Assembly: GCA_963977065.1 (NCBI GenBank) | Contig: CAXBNF010000010.1 | Location: 1-64,000 of the forward strand | Reading direction: 5' to 3' | Length of the DNA: 64,000 nucleotides | Source of the DNA: Planktosalinus sp963977065 | Lineage (GTDB): Bacteria > Bacteroidota > Bacteroidia > Flavobacteriales > Flavobacteriaceae | Part shown: piece after piece, positions 9,048-17,972 of the stretch | Layout: each line of letters opens with the position of its first letter | How positions within the stretch are numbered: the stretch's first letter is position 1 | The notes under the pieces: generated by a model | Seen by the model: the letters and a program-made list of their open reading frames with translations, nothing else | The model's database searches: none | What the model was told of the DNA's origin: nothing | Position numbers and translations under genes: made by a program

Positions 9048-9079
9048 AAAGAGGAGGAGTTTCAAATTCTCCTCTTTTT
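9048..9079 (+). terminator. terminator after exported paralogue 2
   Basis: AAAGAGGAG (9048-9056) pairs with CTCCTCTTT (9069-9077) around a 12-base loop and is followed by further T residues. It separates paralogue 2 from paralogue 3, so the latter must have its own promoter in the next 100 bases. Confidence 0.75.
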
Positions 9080-9184
9080 TTGATGAACTAATTTAACAAT
9101 AGTATATCAAATTTTTAACAATTCAGACAATATAAATAGCTTATATTCGCCTTCTTTCAAATATATAATTTTAAATAATACACT

Positions 9185-9898
9185 ATGCTAAAAACAACAA
9201 TCTTTCACCTTTTAACAGTTTTACTTATTTCCTCCCCTCTATTTGCTCAACAATATACTGAGAACGAAAATCAAAATAACACAAGCACATCTCAAAAACT
9301 TGAAGATTATACATCCAGAGCAACTCGTTATGTTGAAGACAATACAAACGGCTCACCTTTTTTAAAGGAAAGCTTTGAAATTGGAAGTATATTAAATGAA
9401 GGTGGTGTAGTTGTATCAAACGTATCATTGAGATATAATGCCTTTCACGATGAATTTCAGGTAAAACAAAATATCAATGATAGCGATGACCAAATACAGG
9501 CGGTGAGAAAATCAACAGATTTGTTCATAAAAACAGGAGATGATGTTTACACATATCTTCTTCCATCAGATGGTGTAGGTGGCTATTATAATATTTTAGT
9601 TGAGGGAAATAAAGCTCAATTATTTAAAAAGTCTTCTAAAAAATTTATTGAAGGAGTTCAATCTGTAAATATGATGACCGGAAATCATCCAAATAGACTA
9701 GTTGACGAAAGCTCATATTACATTGTAAATAGCAATGGGGAAATCACTGAGCTTCAAAAGTCAAAAAACAAAAAATTACAAGCTATTGCGGGCGATAAGA
9801 GAAATGAACTTAAAAAATATGCTAAGTCAAGCAACTTAAATGCAAATAAAGAGGAGGATTTAATCAAATTAGTTAAATATTATAACCAAAATTTCTAG
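9185..9898 (+). CDS. exported protein of unknown function, paralogue 3 of 3
   Basis: 237 residues, signal peptide ending SSPLFAQQ. The most diverged copy of the family: NGSPF in place of VGSPY, VVSNVSLRYNAFHDEFQ for the RYN..DE block, GGYYNILVEGNKAQLFKKSSKKF, NRLVDESSYYIVNSNGEI and a KYAKSSNLNANKEEDLIKLVKYYNQNF tail. A low-complexity Asn/Ser/Thr stretch (about 25-38) follows the signal peptide. It ends 4 bases inside the stop region of the convergent tsaB gene (9895-9898 shared), and no terminator separates the two. Function unknown; tandem placement with paralogue 2 indicates duplication. Confidence 0.8.
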   Translation: MLKTTIFHLLTVLLISSPLFAQQYTENENQNNTSTSQKLEDYTSRATRYVEDNTNGSPFLKESFEIGSILNEGGVVVSNVSLRYNAFHDEFQVKQNINDSDDQIQAVRKSTDLFIKTGDDVYTYLLPSDGVGGYYNILVEGNKAQLFKKSSKKFIEGVQSVNMMTGNHPNRLVDESSYYIVNSNGEITELQKSKNKKLQAIAGDKRNELKKYAKSSNLNANKEEDLIKLVKYYNQNF

Positions 9899-10554
9899 CC
9901 TCCAATAAAATCTTTCAAATAATAAGGTTCAAAATAAGCGACACTTTCGAAGTCGCTTTTTTTGTGCTTTTCTATTGCAAGCTTACACATCTCCTTTGCT
10001 GAGGGTAATTTTCCATCAATAAATACTGCATTGGGGTGAGAGCATATAGAATTGAACTTTTCATTTGCATTCCCTAAAAACATTACTTTTCCCTTTTCCA
10101 AATAATTTAAAAAAGAATTCTCGTCTAAAATTTTTGCACTGGTTTCTTCAAGTTGGTTATGCTTATTGTCATAAACTGCGGTATAAACCTCCATCCTTCT
10201 GGCATCAATCATGGGTATTATATAATCAGATTGGTTATTCAACTGATTTGCCAAAGACTGTAAAGTATCTATTGAAATGAGTGGTAAATCCTGCGCAAAA
10301 CAAAGTCCTTTTGCTGCAGAAACCCCAATTCGCAAACCCGTATAGCTTCCGGGACCTTTACTAACTGCAACTGCACTCAAATCTTTCAGTGATATTTTTG
10401 CCGTTTGTAAAACTTCTTTAATAAAGAGGTGTAATTTCTCTGAATGGGAATAATTGGCACTGTTAAGCTCTTTTAATGCTACAACATTAGCTTCATCAGA
10501 AATACTTACTGAACAATTTGTGGTAGTTGTTTCAATGCAGAGGATGTAAGTCAT
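9895..10554 (-). CDS. tsaB: tRNA threonylcarbamoyladenosine biosynthesis protein TsaB
   Basis: Non-catalytic partner of TsaD in formation of the universal t6A37 modification of tRNAs reading ANN codons. 219 residues, as usual. It has the ASKHA-fold start ILCIETTTTNCSVSI, the S.NYSHSEKLH motif, and the strongly conserved KGPGSYTGLRIGVSAAKGL segment; the C-terminal half is short and variable, as in other TsaB proteins. It is the last gene on the strand after the efflux operon (48 bases after the adaptor gene) and may be read through from it. Its stop overlaps the convergent exported-protein gene by 4 bases. Confidence 0.95.
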   Translation of the reverse strand: MTYILCIETTTTNCSVSISDEANVVALKELNSANYSHSEKLHLFIKEVLQTAKISLKDLSAVAVSKGPGSYTGLRIGVSAAKGLCFAQDLPLISIDTLQSLANQLNNQSDYIIPMIDARRMEVYTAVYDNKHNQLEETSAKILDENSFLNYLEKGKVMFLGNANEKFNSICSHPNAVFIDGKLPSAKEMCKLAIEKHKKSDFESVAYFEPYYLKDFIGG

Positions 10555-10602
10555 TTTTTTAAATAATGGTAAGCAACAAAGAAAATAAATTTAATTTAAA
10601 AT

Positions 10603-11865
10603 CTAATTTATTTCTTGCTTTACCTCAATCTTGTCACCAGATTTTAATGACTTGGTAACAGTATTGTAAGGTCCAATTATTACTTCATCACCTTCCTCAA
10701 GACCGTTTGTGATTTCAATAAATTGATTGTCTTGAATTCCTGTTTCAATGACTCTCAATTTTGCTTCATCACCATTTTTGACAAAAAGGGATTCAAATCG
10801 CTCAGAATTTATCAAATCTGTTGGCATTTTTGTGCCTGAAGCACTTGATGTTGTGTCTGTTTTTATAACAATCGCACTAATGGGCACACCCAGTACATTT
10901 GTCTTTTTGTTTGTTATAATATCTACTGTAGCTGTCATTCCCGGTCTAAAGGGCGAGAAATTTTCGGGCTTGCCTTCCAATAAATCTTGATAAGACTCTA
11001 TAAGAATTCTAACCTTAACTTTAAAATTGGTTACTTGGTCTGCAGTTAAAGTTGCTTCAGCAGAATTTGCTATGGAAGTAACTATTCCTTTAAATTCCCT
11101 TCGCAAATAGGCATCTACTTCAACAATTGTAGAGTCACCAATAGAAACTTTAACGATATCATTTTCATTAACATCAACCTCCACTTCCATGCTGTTTAAG
11201 TTTGCAACTCTTAAGATTTCAGTTCCTGCCATTTGTTGGGTTCCCACAACTCTTTCGCCCAGTTCTACTCCCAGTTTTGATATGGTGCCGTCTATAGGTG
11301 CATAAATAGTCGTTCTGGCAAGATTGTCCCGTGCTTCATTAACTGTTGCTCCGGCACTTTGGATGTTAAAATAAGCCGATTGATTGGCAGCTTTTGCTCC
11401 TTCAAAAGCTGAAACAGCCCTGTCCCATTCTGCTTTGGAAATGATTCCTTTATCAAAAAGGGTTTTGTTTCTTTCATAATTCAATTCAGCTTCTTTGAGG
11501 CTTGCTTGTGTTTGATCATAAACAGACCTTACATTTTGAAGTGCCGCCTGTGAGCGTTGCAATCCTGATTGATATAAATCCGGATTGATTTTTACCAATA
11601 AATCTCCCTTTTTTACTTGTTGCCCTTCAATTATAGGAAGCTCAATGATTTCCCCAGAAACTTCAGAAGAAATTTTGATTTCGGTTTCAGGTTGGATTTT
11701 TCCAGTTGCTGCAACTGTTTCAATGATTGTGATGGGTTCAATTTTAGAAACTTCCACTTGTTTGAAGTTTCCGGTTTTACCAAACCATCCTTGTTTTTTT
11801 CCAACAACCAGCAGAAGTATTACTGCAACAATAACTGAAATAATTATAAGTGATTTTTTGTTCAT
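10603..11865 (-). CDS. efflux periplasmic adaptor (MacA/HlyD-type membrane fusion protein), copy 2
   Basis: 420 residues. One N-terminal membrane anchor (about 5-23), then a lipoyl/barrel-sandwich half-motif (VAATGKIQPETEIKISSEVSGEI), a coiled-coil hairpin (about 105-185, AALQNVRSVYDQTQASLKEAE), the second lipoyl half (IYAPIDGTISKLGVELGERV), a beta-barrel and a membrane-proximal domain ending GLEEGDEVIIGPYN. It would link the inner-membrane ABC pump to the TolC-like channel. It is the sixth gene of the operon, directly after the TolC-type gene (12 bases). The operon also has another adaptor, so this one may form mixed rings with it or serve as a specialised variant. Confidence 0.88.
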   Translation of the reverse strand: MNKKSLIIISVIVAVILLLVVGKKQGWFGKTGNFKQVEVSKIEPITIIETVAATGKIQPETEIKISSEVSGEIIELPIIEGQQVKKGDLLVKINPDLYQSGLQRSQAALQNVRSVYDQTQASLKEAELNYERNKTLFDKGIISKAEWDRAVSAFEGAKAANQSAYFNIQSAGATVNEARDNLARTTIYAPIDGTISKLGVELGERVVGTQQMAGTEILRVANLNSMEVEVDVNENDIVKVSIGDSTIVEVDAYLRREFKGIVTSIANSAEATLTADQVTNFKVKVRILIESYQDLLEGKPENFSPFRPGMTATVDIITNKKTNVLGVPISAIVIKTDTTSSASGTKMPTDLINSERFESLFVKNGDEAKLRVIETGIQDNQFIEITNGLEEGDEVIIGPYNTVTKSLKSGDKIEVKQEIN

Positions 11866-11877
11866 AATCGATAATGA

Positions 11878-13194
11878 TTAATAAAGTGATATTCCAAAAT
11901 AAAGTTCTAATAATTTTAATTTAAAAATATAGTCATATTTGGCTCTTATGGCTTCAGATTGTGTATTTTCATATCGTAACAATGCTTGGCTAAATTCAAA
12001 TGAATTGATAATACCCACTTCAAAACGTTCTTTTGAATATTCATAAGCTTGCTCTTGCGCTTCTTCTGCAACAACCGCTGCCTCATATGCTTTTAGTGAC
12101 CCCTGAGCATCAGTATATGCCTGATAGACATTTGACTCCAAATCAAGTTCTGCTTGCTCCTTTTGATAATTTGCACGTTCAATATTTATCTTACTGCGCT
12201 TTACATTGTTTCTTACACCCAATCCATTAAAAATAGGTACTTGCAATTGAGCCCCAATAAATGTTCCGTCATTCTCATACAATTGTGTGATAAAATTGCG
12301 ATTAAAAAAGTCATTGTCTGCCCATCTGGTATTGTAACCGGCAAACGCACTTAGCGTTGGGTAATAAGCACCCCTTGCAATTTGAAGGTCTTTCTCAGCA
12401 ATGTCAAGATTTTGTGAAGCTATTTTGATTTCATAACGTGTCTCTTTAGCTTTTTGAATCACATCAGATACTGATTGATCAAGTATAGTACTCACAGGAA
12501 GCTCATAATCTGTATCAACAATGTCAAAGTTTTCATAATCTTTGATGAGTAGTGTTTGAGCCAGATTGATTAAACCAATTCTTATTTGATTTTCAGCCCT
12601 AACGATGCGTTGTTCATCATTTGCAAGTGTTGATTTTATTTCGAGTAAGTCGCCTCGAGGAACCACTCCTGCATCAACCAGTTCATTGGTCCTGTTGAGT
12701 TGCTCTTTTGTTATCTCAATTTGTGCTTGAATAATTTTTAAGTTTTCTTTTTCAAAAAGAATTTGAAGGAAAGAGTTGGCAACAAATAAGGCGATGTCAT
12801 CTTTCATTTGACTTAAATTGTATTGAGAAGCAATTTGTTGCATTTTTGCCCTTTGTAATTGCCTTAAGTTGCGCAAGCCATCAAAGAGTGTGACATTTGA
12901 TTGAAAACCGGTTGTAAAGGATGTAAAGGTTGTGTTTTCAAAACTATTTGTAACTGGGTTGATGTTGGCACCTGTGTTTGAATTAATACTGGCATTTCCA
13001 TTGAGAGATGGAAGGAATCTACCAATGGCATCGTCCTTTTGTATATCTGCTAAATCTAAATCCAGTTCAGATTGTTTCACACTGATGTTGTTTTCAACAG
13101 CATAAGCAACTGCTTCTTCTAAGGTCCATTTTTTTTGGGCAAAAGCAGAAAAGGATACAATCCCTATTAAAAATGTGATGGTGATTTTTTTCAT
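11878..13194 (-). CDS. TolC-family outer-membrane efflux channel
   Basis: 438 residues, with signal peptide MKKITITFLIGIVSFSAFAQ. Two repeats of the outer-membrane efflux protein fold are recognisable from helices such as WTLEEAVAYAVENNISVKQ, QILFEKENLKIIQAQIEITKEQLNRT and the Asn/Leu-rich DIAEKDLQIARGAYYPTLSAFAGYN start of the second half. The protein forms a trimeric beta-barrel and long periplasmic tunnel. It sits between the two adaptor genes of an ABC efflux operon, so all parts of a tripartite exporter are encoded together. Confidence 0.9.
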   Translation of the reverse strand: MKKITITFLIGIVSFSAFAQKKWTLEEAVAYAVENNISVKQSELDLDLADIQKDDAIGRFLPSLNGNASINSNTGANINPVTNSFENTTFTSFTTGFQSNVTLFDGLRNLRQLQRAKMQQIASQYNLSQMKDDIALFVANSFLQILFEKENLKIIQAQIEITKEQLNRTNELVDAGVVPRGDLLEIKSTLANDEQRIVRAENQIRIGLINLAQTLLIKDYENFDIVDTDYELPVSTILDQSVSDVIQKAKETRYEIKIASQNLDIAEKDLQIARGAYYPTLSAFAGYNTRWADNDFFNRNFITQLYENDGTFIGAQLQVPIFNGLGVRNNVKRSKINIERANYQKEQAELDLESNVYQAYTDAQGSLKAYEAAVVAEEAQEQAYEYSKERFEVGIINSFEFSQALLRYENTQSEAIRAKYDYIFKLKLLELYFGISLY

Positions 13195-13284
13195 TTATAT
13201 AAAAATTCTAAACTCACTTTGTTTGATTCAAACTTAATTGTCAACCAATGAGTCTTGTTCAACTTTATTTTGTTACACTAAAAT

Positions 13285-14397
13285 TTATCTATTTGCAAAA
13301 GGAGATACTATGGGGTTCCAGACTTTCACTTTATCATCTTTTGTTATCCCACTTTTAATTTCAACAAATATGCCGTCGCTAATCCCTAACTCTATTGCTC
13401 TTTTTTCAAAGTTTTGTGAGTTGGTTTCTACTTCAACAAAGGGTTTTTGAGTGGAGGTATCATATTGAATGAGTCCCTCTTTTAAAGCCATAACCTCATC
13501 TGCTCTTTCAAGAATAATAGACGCATTTGCACTCAAACCGGCTCTTATAAAAGTGGAGTCCAGATTTTTAATAGTTCCTTTTATTTCAAACTGAATGGCC
13601 CCGTTTTCTGCATTTCCTTTTGGAGCAATGTAATCAAGTACCGCTTCAAAGGTTTTATTGTCTATGGCTCCCACCGTGATTTCAAGTGGGAGACCTTCTT
13701 TGATTTTACCTACTTCAGATTCATCTACTTTACCTTCAAAAATCATTTTCTTCACATCGGCGATGGCAGCGATGGTGGTACCCTCATTAAAGTTGTTACT
13801 TTCAATCACCTGATTTCCCACTTTTACTGGTACTTCAAGTATCATTCCGGGCACTGTTGCTCTAATATCAGTATTGGCAGCGCTTCCTATTCCGCTTGTT
13901 GTACCGGTTTTTACAATATCAAAGGTTTGTTTTGCCGCCAGTAAAGTTTGTTCCGCTTGACGGTAAGCCACTTCAGCTTGATCAAAAGCGTTTGCAGCAA
14001 TCACACCTTTTTCAAAAAGCGCTTTTTGACGTTCAAAGTTTTTCTTTTCATTGTCTAATGCAATTTGAGCCGTGTTGATTTGGTTTCTTGTGCTAGCAAG
14101 ATTTGACACATTGGGCACGATGCGCAATCGTGCTATCAAATCACCGGTTTTTACAAGTTGCCCGGGCACTATGAAAATGTCTTCAATAATTCCTGAAATA
14201 TTCGGTTTTATCAACACCTCATCTCTGGGAACTATGCTTCCGGTGGCCACTGTTTTCTTAACAATGGAAGTGGTTTGTGCAGTTTCTGTCTGATAGACTG
14301 TTGGATCCTCAGCATTTTTCTGATAGAGATAATACAAAGCGCCTACAAAGGTGACAACGATGAGAATTAAAATTAAAATTGTAAATGATTTTTTCAT
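13285..14397 (-). CDS. efflux periplasmic adaptor (MacA-type membrane fusion protein), copy 1
   Basis: 370 residues. One N-terminal membrane segment (about 5-24), a first lipoyl half (TVATGSIVPRDEVLIKPNISGIIE), a short coiled coil (NQINTAQIALDNEKKNFERQ), second lipoyl half (IRATVPGMILEVPVKVGNQVI) and a beta-barrel domain. It starts 20 bases after the second permease gene, which is the usual place for MacA next to MacB. A 90-base gap separates it from the TolC-type gene. Substrate cannot be inferred; MacAB-type pumps export macrolides, peptides or siderophores in other bacteria. Confidence 0.88.
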   Translation of the reverse strand: MKKSFTILILILIVVTFVGALYYLYQKNAEDPTVYQTETAQTTSIVKKTVATGSIVPRDEVLIKPNISGIIEDIFIVPGQLVKTGDLIARLRIVPNVSNLASTRNQINTAQIALDNEKKNFERQKALFEKGVIAANAFDQAEVAYRQAEQTLLAAKQTFDIVKTGTTSGIGSAANTDIRATVPGMILEVPVKVGNQVIESNNFNEGTTIAAIADVKKMIFEGKVDESEVGKIKEGLPLEITVGAIDNKTFEAVLDYIAPKGNAENGAIQFEIKGTIKNLDSTFIRAGLSANASIILERADEVMALKEGLIQYDTSTQKPFVEVETNSQNFEKRAIELGISDGIFVEIKSGITKDDKVKVWNPIVSPFANR

Positions 14398-14417
14398 TGT
14401 ATTGTTATTATAAAAAA

Positions 14418-15692
14418 TTATTCTGTTCTAAGTGCGTCAACCGGTTTTACTTTAATTGCATTTTGAGCAGGAATCAAACCTGCCAACAAGCCGGAAATAA
14501 TCAATATAGCTAAAGCAACTCCCACCACAAATAAGTTTACGCTGGGGTTTGCAAACATGGTATCTGGAGAGCTGTTATTTTCTAAAATGGAATTTACAAG
14601 TGCTAATACTCCGGTAGCTAAAACGATTCCGGTCATGCCTGAAATTATTGTTAAAAAAATAGATTCAAGTAATATTTGTGAGCGAATGTCCCAGGGAGTA
14701 GCCCCTAAAGCTCTTCTGATACCAATTTCTTTGGTTCGTTCTTTAACAACTATCAACATAATATTGCTGATGCCTATAACGCCAGAAAGCAAAATCAATA
14801 TGCCCACAAAATAAGCAATGGCATTGAGTGCAATAAAAAGAGCGTTAATTTTTGAAAATTGTTCATATAAATCAAAATGTCCAATGGCACGATCATCTTC
14901 AGGATGAATAGTGTGCCTGCTCTTCATGACTTTAAAAACTTCTTCTTTTAATTCTGAAATCGAAGCTTTATCTACGGCAGTTATCGCCATCCAGCCCACA
15001 TTGTCTCCTCTGTTAAACGCTTGTGAAAAGGCTGTAAAGGGAACATAGATTTCCTTTTGAGCTTCTTCTATGTCACCGCGGTCGTTGCTGTTTTTTCTAT
15101 ACGTGCCAACCACCATAAAATTAACCCCATTAATTTTTATATAATCTCCTATAGGGTTTTCATTTTTGTCAAAGAGCTCATCTTTAACAGAGGCTCCAAT
15201 AATGGCAATTTTTCTTTTTTGTTCAATATCTGAATAATTAATAAACCTTCCGGAAGTAATATCCATAGGTTGTTGCTCAATATATTCAGGATAGTCGCCA
15301 TAGACATTAAATGCCCCGGTGTTTAAACCTCTCACCACATTATTGGCTCCACCAAAACCGCCCAGTTGATTTCTGGGTGAAACATATTTTAAATTGGGAA
15401 CTTGTGTTTTTAGTGCTTCAACATCACTAATTTTAAAATTATATCTTCTGCCTTGCGGCAATCCTTTATAAGGTTTGGAAGCAGTTTGAGACCACATAAA
15501 CATTGAGTTTGTAGCCATTCCTGAAAAGCCTTTTTTAACCCCATTTTCAAGACCGGTACCAGCTGCGAGTAAGATGACAAGAATAAAAATTCCCCACAAA
15601 ACACCAAAGGCGGTCAAAAGGGTTCTGAATCCGTTTGAACTCAAGGCTTCGAGTATTTCGCTCCAGCTATCTTTACTAAATAGATTACTCAT
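14418..15692 (-). CDS. MacB-type ABC transporter permease, second of pair
   Basis: 424 residues. A first transmembrane helix (about 19-45, LLTAFGVLWGIFILVILLAAG), a large periplasmic MacB_PCD domain (about 50-280), and three C-terminal helices in an FtsX domain with the conserved VVKERTKEIGIRRALGATP and DALRTE terminus. The lack of an ATPase domain and the pairing with a homologous permease gene indicate a heterodimer using the separately encoded ATPase. Its start overlaps the first permease gene by 8 bases, implying translational coupling. Confidence 0.92.
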   Translation of the reverse strand: MSNLFSKDSWSEILEALSSNGFRTLLTAFGVLWGIFILVILLAAGTGLENGVKKGFSGMATNSMFMWSQTASKPYKGLPQGRRYNFKISDVEALKTQVPNLKYVSPRNQLGGFGGANNVVRGLNTGAFNVYGDYPEYIEQQPMDITSGRFINYSDIEQKRKIAIIGASVKDELFDKNENPIGDYIKINGVNFMVVGTYRKNSNDRGDIEEAQKEIYVPFTAFSQAFNRGDNVGWMAITAVDKASISELKEEVFKVMKSRHTIHPEDDRAIGHFDLYEQFSKINALFIALNAIAYFVGILILLSGVIGISNIMLIVVKERTKEIGIRRALGATPWDIRSQILLESIFLTIISGMTGIVLATGVLALVNSILENNSSPDTMFANPSVNLFVVGVALAILIISGLLAGLIPAQNAIKVKPVDALRTE

Positions 15693-16929
15693 CGTTTAAG
15701 GCTTCTATGGGTTTGATACTCGCTGCCCTGTAAGCGGGAAAGAATCCGGCGATGGCTCCGGCAATGACCAAGATAAATACCGTTGTGATGGCTATGTTAA
15801 AATCTACAGATGGGTTTGTGATAAACTCAGTCTCAACGGCAGGACCGGCTAGCTCCAGCAAAGCCAGACCAAAAATTAAACCTGTGAATCCTGCTATGGC
15901 AGTGATAAATATAGACTCGTGTAAAATCATCCAGATAATAGAACGTGGAGTGGCACCAATGGCTTTTCTAATCCCAATTTCTTTGGTTCTTTCCTTCACA
16001 ATAATGAGCATGATATTACTCACACCAACCACCCCCGCTATGATGGTACAAATACCCACTGCCCAGAAAAACAAACTAATCATGTTGTTTAAATCATAAA
16101 ATCGCTTTGTTTCCTCTAAGTTACTTCTTACGGTGATGGCTCTGGTATCTGTGGGAGCAATGGTATGTTTTGTTTTTAATTGATTTTCTAATTGCGCTGT
16201 AAAAATTTCTGAAGCTTCAACATCTTTATTAAAATTTCCTGTACTATGTAGTGTGAATGCCAAGTTTCTAATGTTGTCTCCGGCGTTAAAAACACGCTGA
16301 CTTGTAGATAGCGGTATGACAACTCGGGTTTCTTCACGTTCACCACCCGGGTCTGTATAAACACCAACTACTTTAAATTTTATACCTGTGATTTCTATAT
16401 ATTCACCTAACGCATTTTTGCCTTTGAACAAATCTGTAAACACTTTATGCCCAATCACAGCTACTTTTTCAAAATTTTGCTGGTCATATTGATTTAAATA
16501 TCTACCTGAAGTAATTGAAGCATTTTCTAAAAATTGATAATCAGGCAGTGCTCCTTCAATGCGGTAACTACCACTTTCATTGTTGTATGTTGTTAAGCCA
16601 GACCATATTCTATAAATAGAAGACTTGTATTCAATTTGTTCTTGTCTTGACTGTAGGGTTTGTTCAAAATCATTGTTTTTTAATTGAATATATCTTCCGG
16701 GATTAAGACCTTTATACCCTTGTGAAGTCACTCCTGTCCATACATTTATTCTGTTTTCTGCATTACCTTCAAACTGTTTTGCTACACCATTTTCCATGCC
16801 TTTTCCAATGGCCAAAAGAATGACGAGAATAAAAATTCCCGAAGCTACGGAAACACCGGTTAAAAAAGTACGCAACTTATTTTTCCGAATCGCTTCAAAT
16901 ATTTCTTGCCATCTTTCTATATCAAACAT
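15685..16929 (-). CDS. MacB-type ABC transporter permease, first of pair
   Basis: 414 residues with the same layout as the next gene: TM1 (about 20-43), a MacB_PCD periplasmic domain and three C-terminal helices with the coupling motif VKERTKEIGIRKAIGATP, ending in PIEALNDE. The two permeases are clearly paralogous (shared W.EI.EA.....RT.LT..GV..GIFILVILLA.G.G.ENG start). Overlaps of 8 bases with both neighbours show a tightly coupled operon. Confidence 0.92.
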   Translation of the reverse strand: MFDIERWQEIFEAIRKNKLRTFLTGVSVASGIFILVILLAIGKGMENGVAKQFEGNAENRINVWTGVTSQGYKGLNPGRYIQLKNNDFEQTLQSRQEQIEYKSSIYRIWSGLTTYNNESGSYRIEGALPDYQFLENASITSGRYLNQYDQQNFEKVAVIGHKVFTDLFKGKNALGEYIEITGIKFKVVGVYTDPGGEREETRVVIPLSTSQRVFNAGDNIRNLAFTLHSTGNFNKDVEASEIFTAQLENQLKTKHTIAPTDTRAITVRSNLEETKRFYDLNNMISLFFWAVGICTIIAGVVGVSNIMLIIVKERTKEIGIRKAIGATPRSIIWMILHESIFITAIAGFTGLIFGLALLELAGPAVETEFITNPSVDFNIAITTVFILVIAGAIAGFFPAYRAASIKPIEALNDE

Positions 16930-17629
16930 GGGCTTCCGCTTTAGCTTTTACTTGTTGTACAGGTGTGTCGTTTATAATCAAACCATCTTTGAGGTGAACT
17001 ATGCGTTTTGTCATGTGAGCAATGTCTTCCTCGTGAGTTACAATTAATATTGTTTTACCTTCATCGTTAATTGACTGAATGATTTCCATCACTTCATAAG
17101 AGGTTTTACTGTCCAGCGCTCCGGTGGGTTCATCTGCCAATAACACTTTAGGGTCTGAAGCCAATGCTCTGGCAATGGCCACCCTTTGTTTTTGCCCTCC
17201 TGAAAGTTCATTGGGTAAGTGAGTTGCCCAGTCTGCCAAACCCACTTTTTCAAGATAGTGCATGGCGCGATCCATACGTTCATTGCGTTTTATACCCTGA
17301 TAATAAAGGGGCATTGCTACATTGTCTAAAGCTGTTTTGTAATTGATCAAATTAAAAGACTGAAAAATAAAGCCTAAAAATTTATTGCGATAACGTGCGG
17401 CTATCTTTTCATTAAGGTTTTTGATTAAAACCCCATCAAGGGTGTAAGTGCCTTCATCTGCTTCATCTAGAATTCCCAAAATGTTAAGCAATGTAGATTT
17501 ACCTGAACCAGAAGAACCCATTATTGAGACCATTTCGCCTTCTTTTACACTAAAGTCAATTCCTTTTAAAACGTGCAGCGAAGTACTTCCTGTTTTATAG
17601 GATTTGTGAAGCGATTTAATTTCAATCAT
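16922..17629 (-). CDS. ABC transporter ATP-binding protein of the MacB/LolD type
   Basis: 235 residues with every nucleotide-binding motif: Walker A GSSGSGKST (38-46), Q-loop FIFQSFNL (88-95), signature LSGGQ (142-146), Walker B VLLADE with catalytic E167, D-loop ALDSKT and H-loop VTHEED. Powers the two downstream permeases by mechanotransmission. First gene of the six-gene exporter operon (then tsaB). The 109 bases upstream contain no clear two-box promoter that I can defend. Confidence 0.95.
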   Translation of the reverse strand: MIEIKSLHKSYKTGSTSLHVLKGIDFSVKEGEMVSIMGSSGSGKSTLLNILGILDEADEGTYTLDGVLIKNLNEKIAARYRNKFLGFIFQSFNLINYKTALDNVAMPLYYQGIKRNERMDRAMHYLEKVGLADWATHLPNELSGGQKQRVAIARALASDPKVLLADEPTGALDSKTSYEVMEIIQSINDEGKTILIVTHEEDIAHMTKRIVHLKDGLIINDTPVQQVKAKAEAHV

Positions 17630-17738
17630 AATTACAACGTTTAGGAATAAATATTTTTTTACTAGTGTACAATATTATAGATAGTTACACAAAATAATGT
17701 GAAAGTGGTGTTAATTAAAAGAGGAAAGTTGAATCGAG

Positions 17739-17972
17739 TTAAGTAGTTGATTCTTTTTTTGCTTGTTTTCGGCTTTTGTAAACAAAATATGCTATGACTC
17801 CCACAAGTAAGTATGGAAAAGCCATTAAGTATAAAATACCTTGGTTAATGCCTTCTGCGGTAGCTCCATCGGCGTCGGTTTCCAGAACGGCTCTGCACAT
17901 GGAGCATTGGGCACTTACTTCAATGGAAAGAAGAGCTAAAAAGAGTAACGATATAATTGTTTTATTTCTCAT
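17739..17972 (-). CDS. small membrane protein with a CSMC motif, oxidase-assembly cluster
   Basis: 77 residues from ATG 17972; that start shares its A with the TAA of the DUF420 gene (TAATG), so the 20-residue upstream extension is rejected. It has a signal peptide or first helix (TIISLLFLALLSIEVSA), an immediate CSMC motif, a short acidic DADGATAEGINQG loop, and a second helix (YLMAFPYLLVGVIAYFVYK) with a basic tail. The CxxC placed at the outer face next to SCO and DUF420 genes suggests a role in copper or disulfide handling for oxidase assembly, but that is inference from place and motif. I do not know a named family. Confidence 0.75.
   Translation of the reverse strand: MRNKTIISLLFLALLSIEVSAQCSMCRAVLETDADGATAEGINQGILYLMAFPYLLVGVIAYFVYKSRKQAKKESTT

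Noticed and set aside
5585..9898. A new defence system formed by MscS, TPR-AraC and exported proteins
   Set aside because: No nuclease, nucleotide cyclase, TIR or other effector domain is present, and all non-regulatory products are exported or channel proteins; envelope or osmotic function is a simpler reading.
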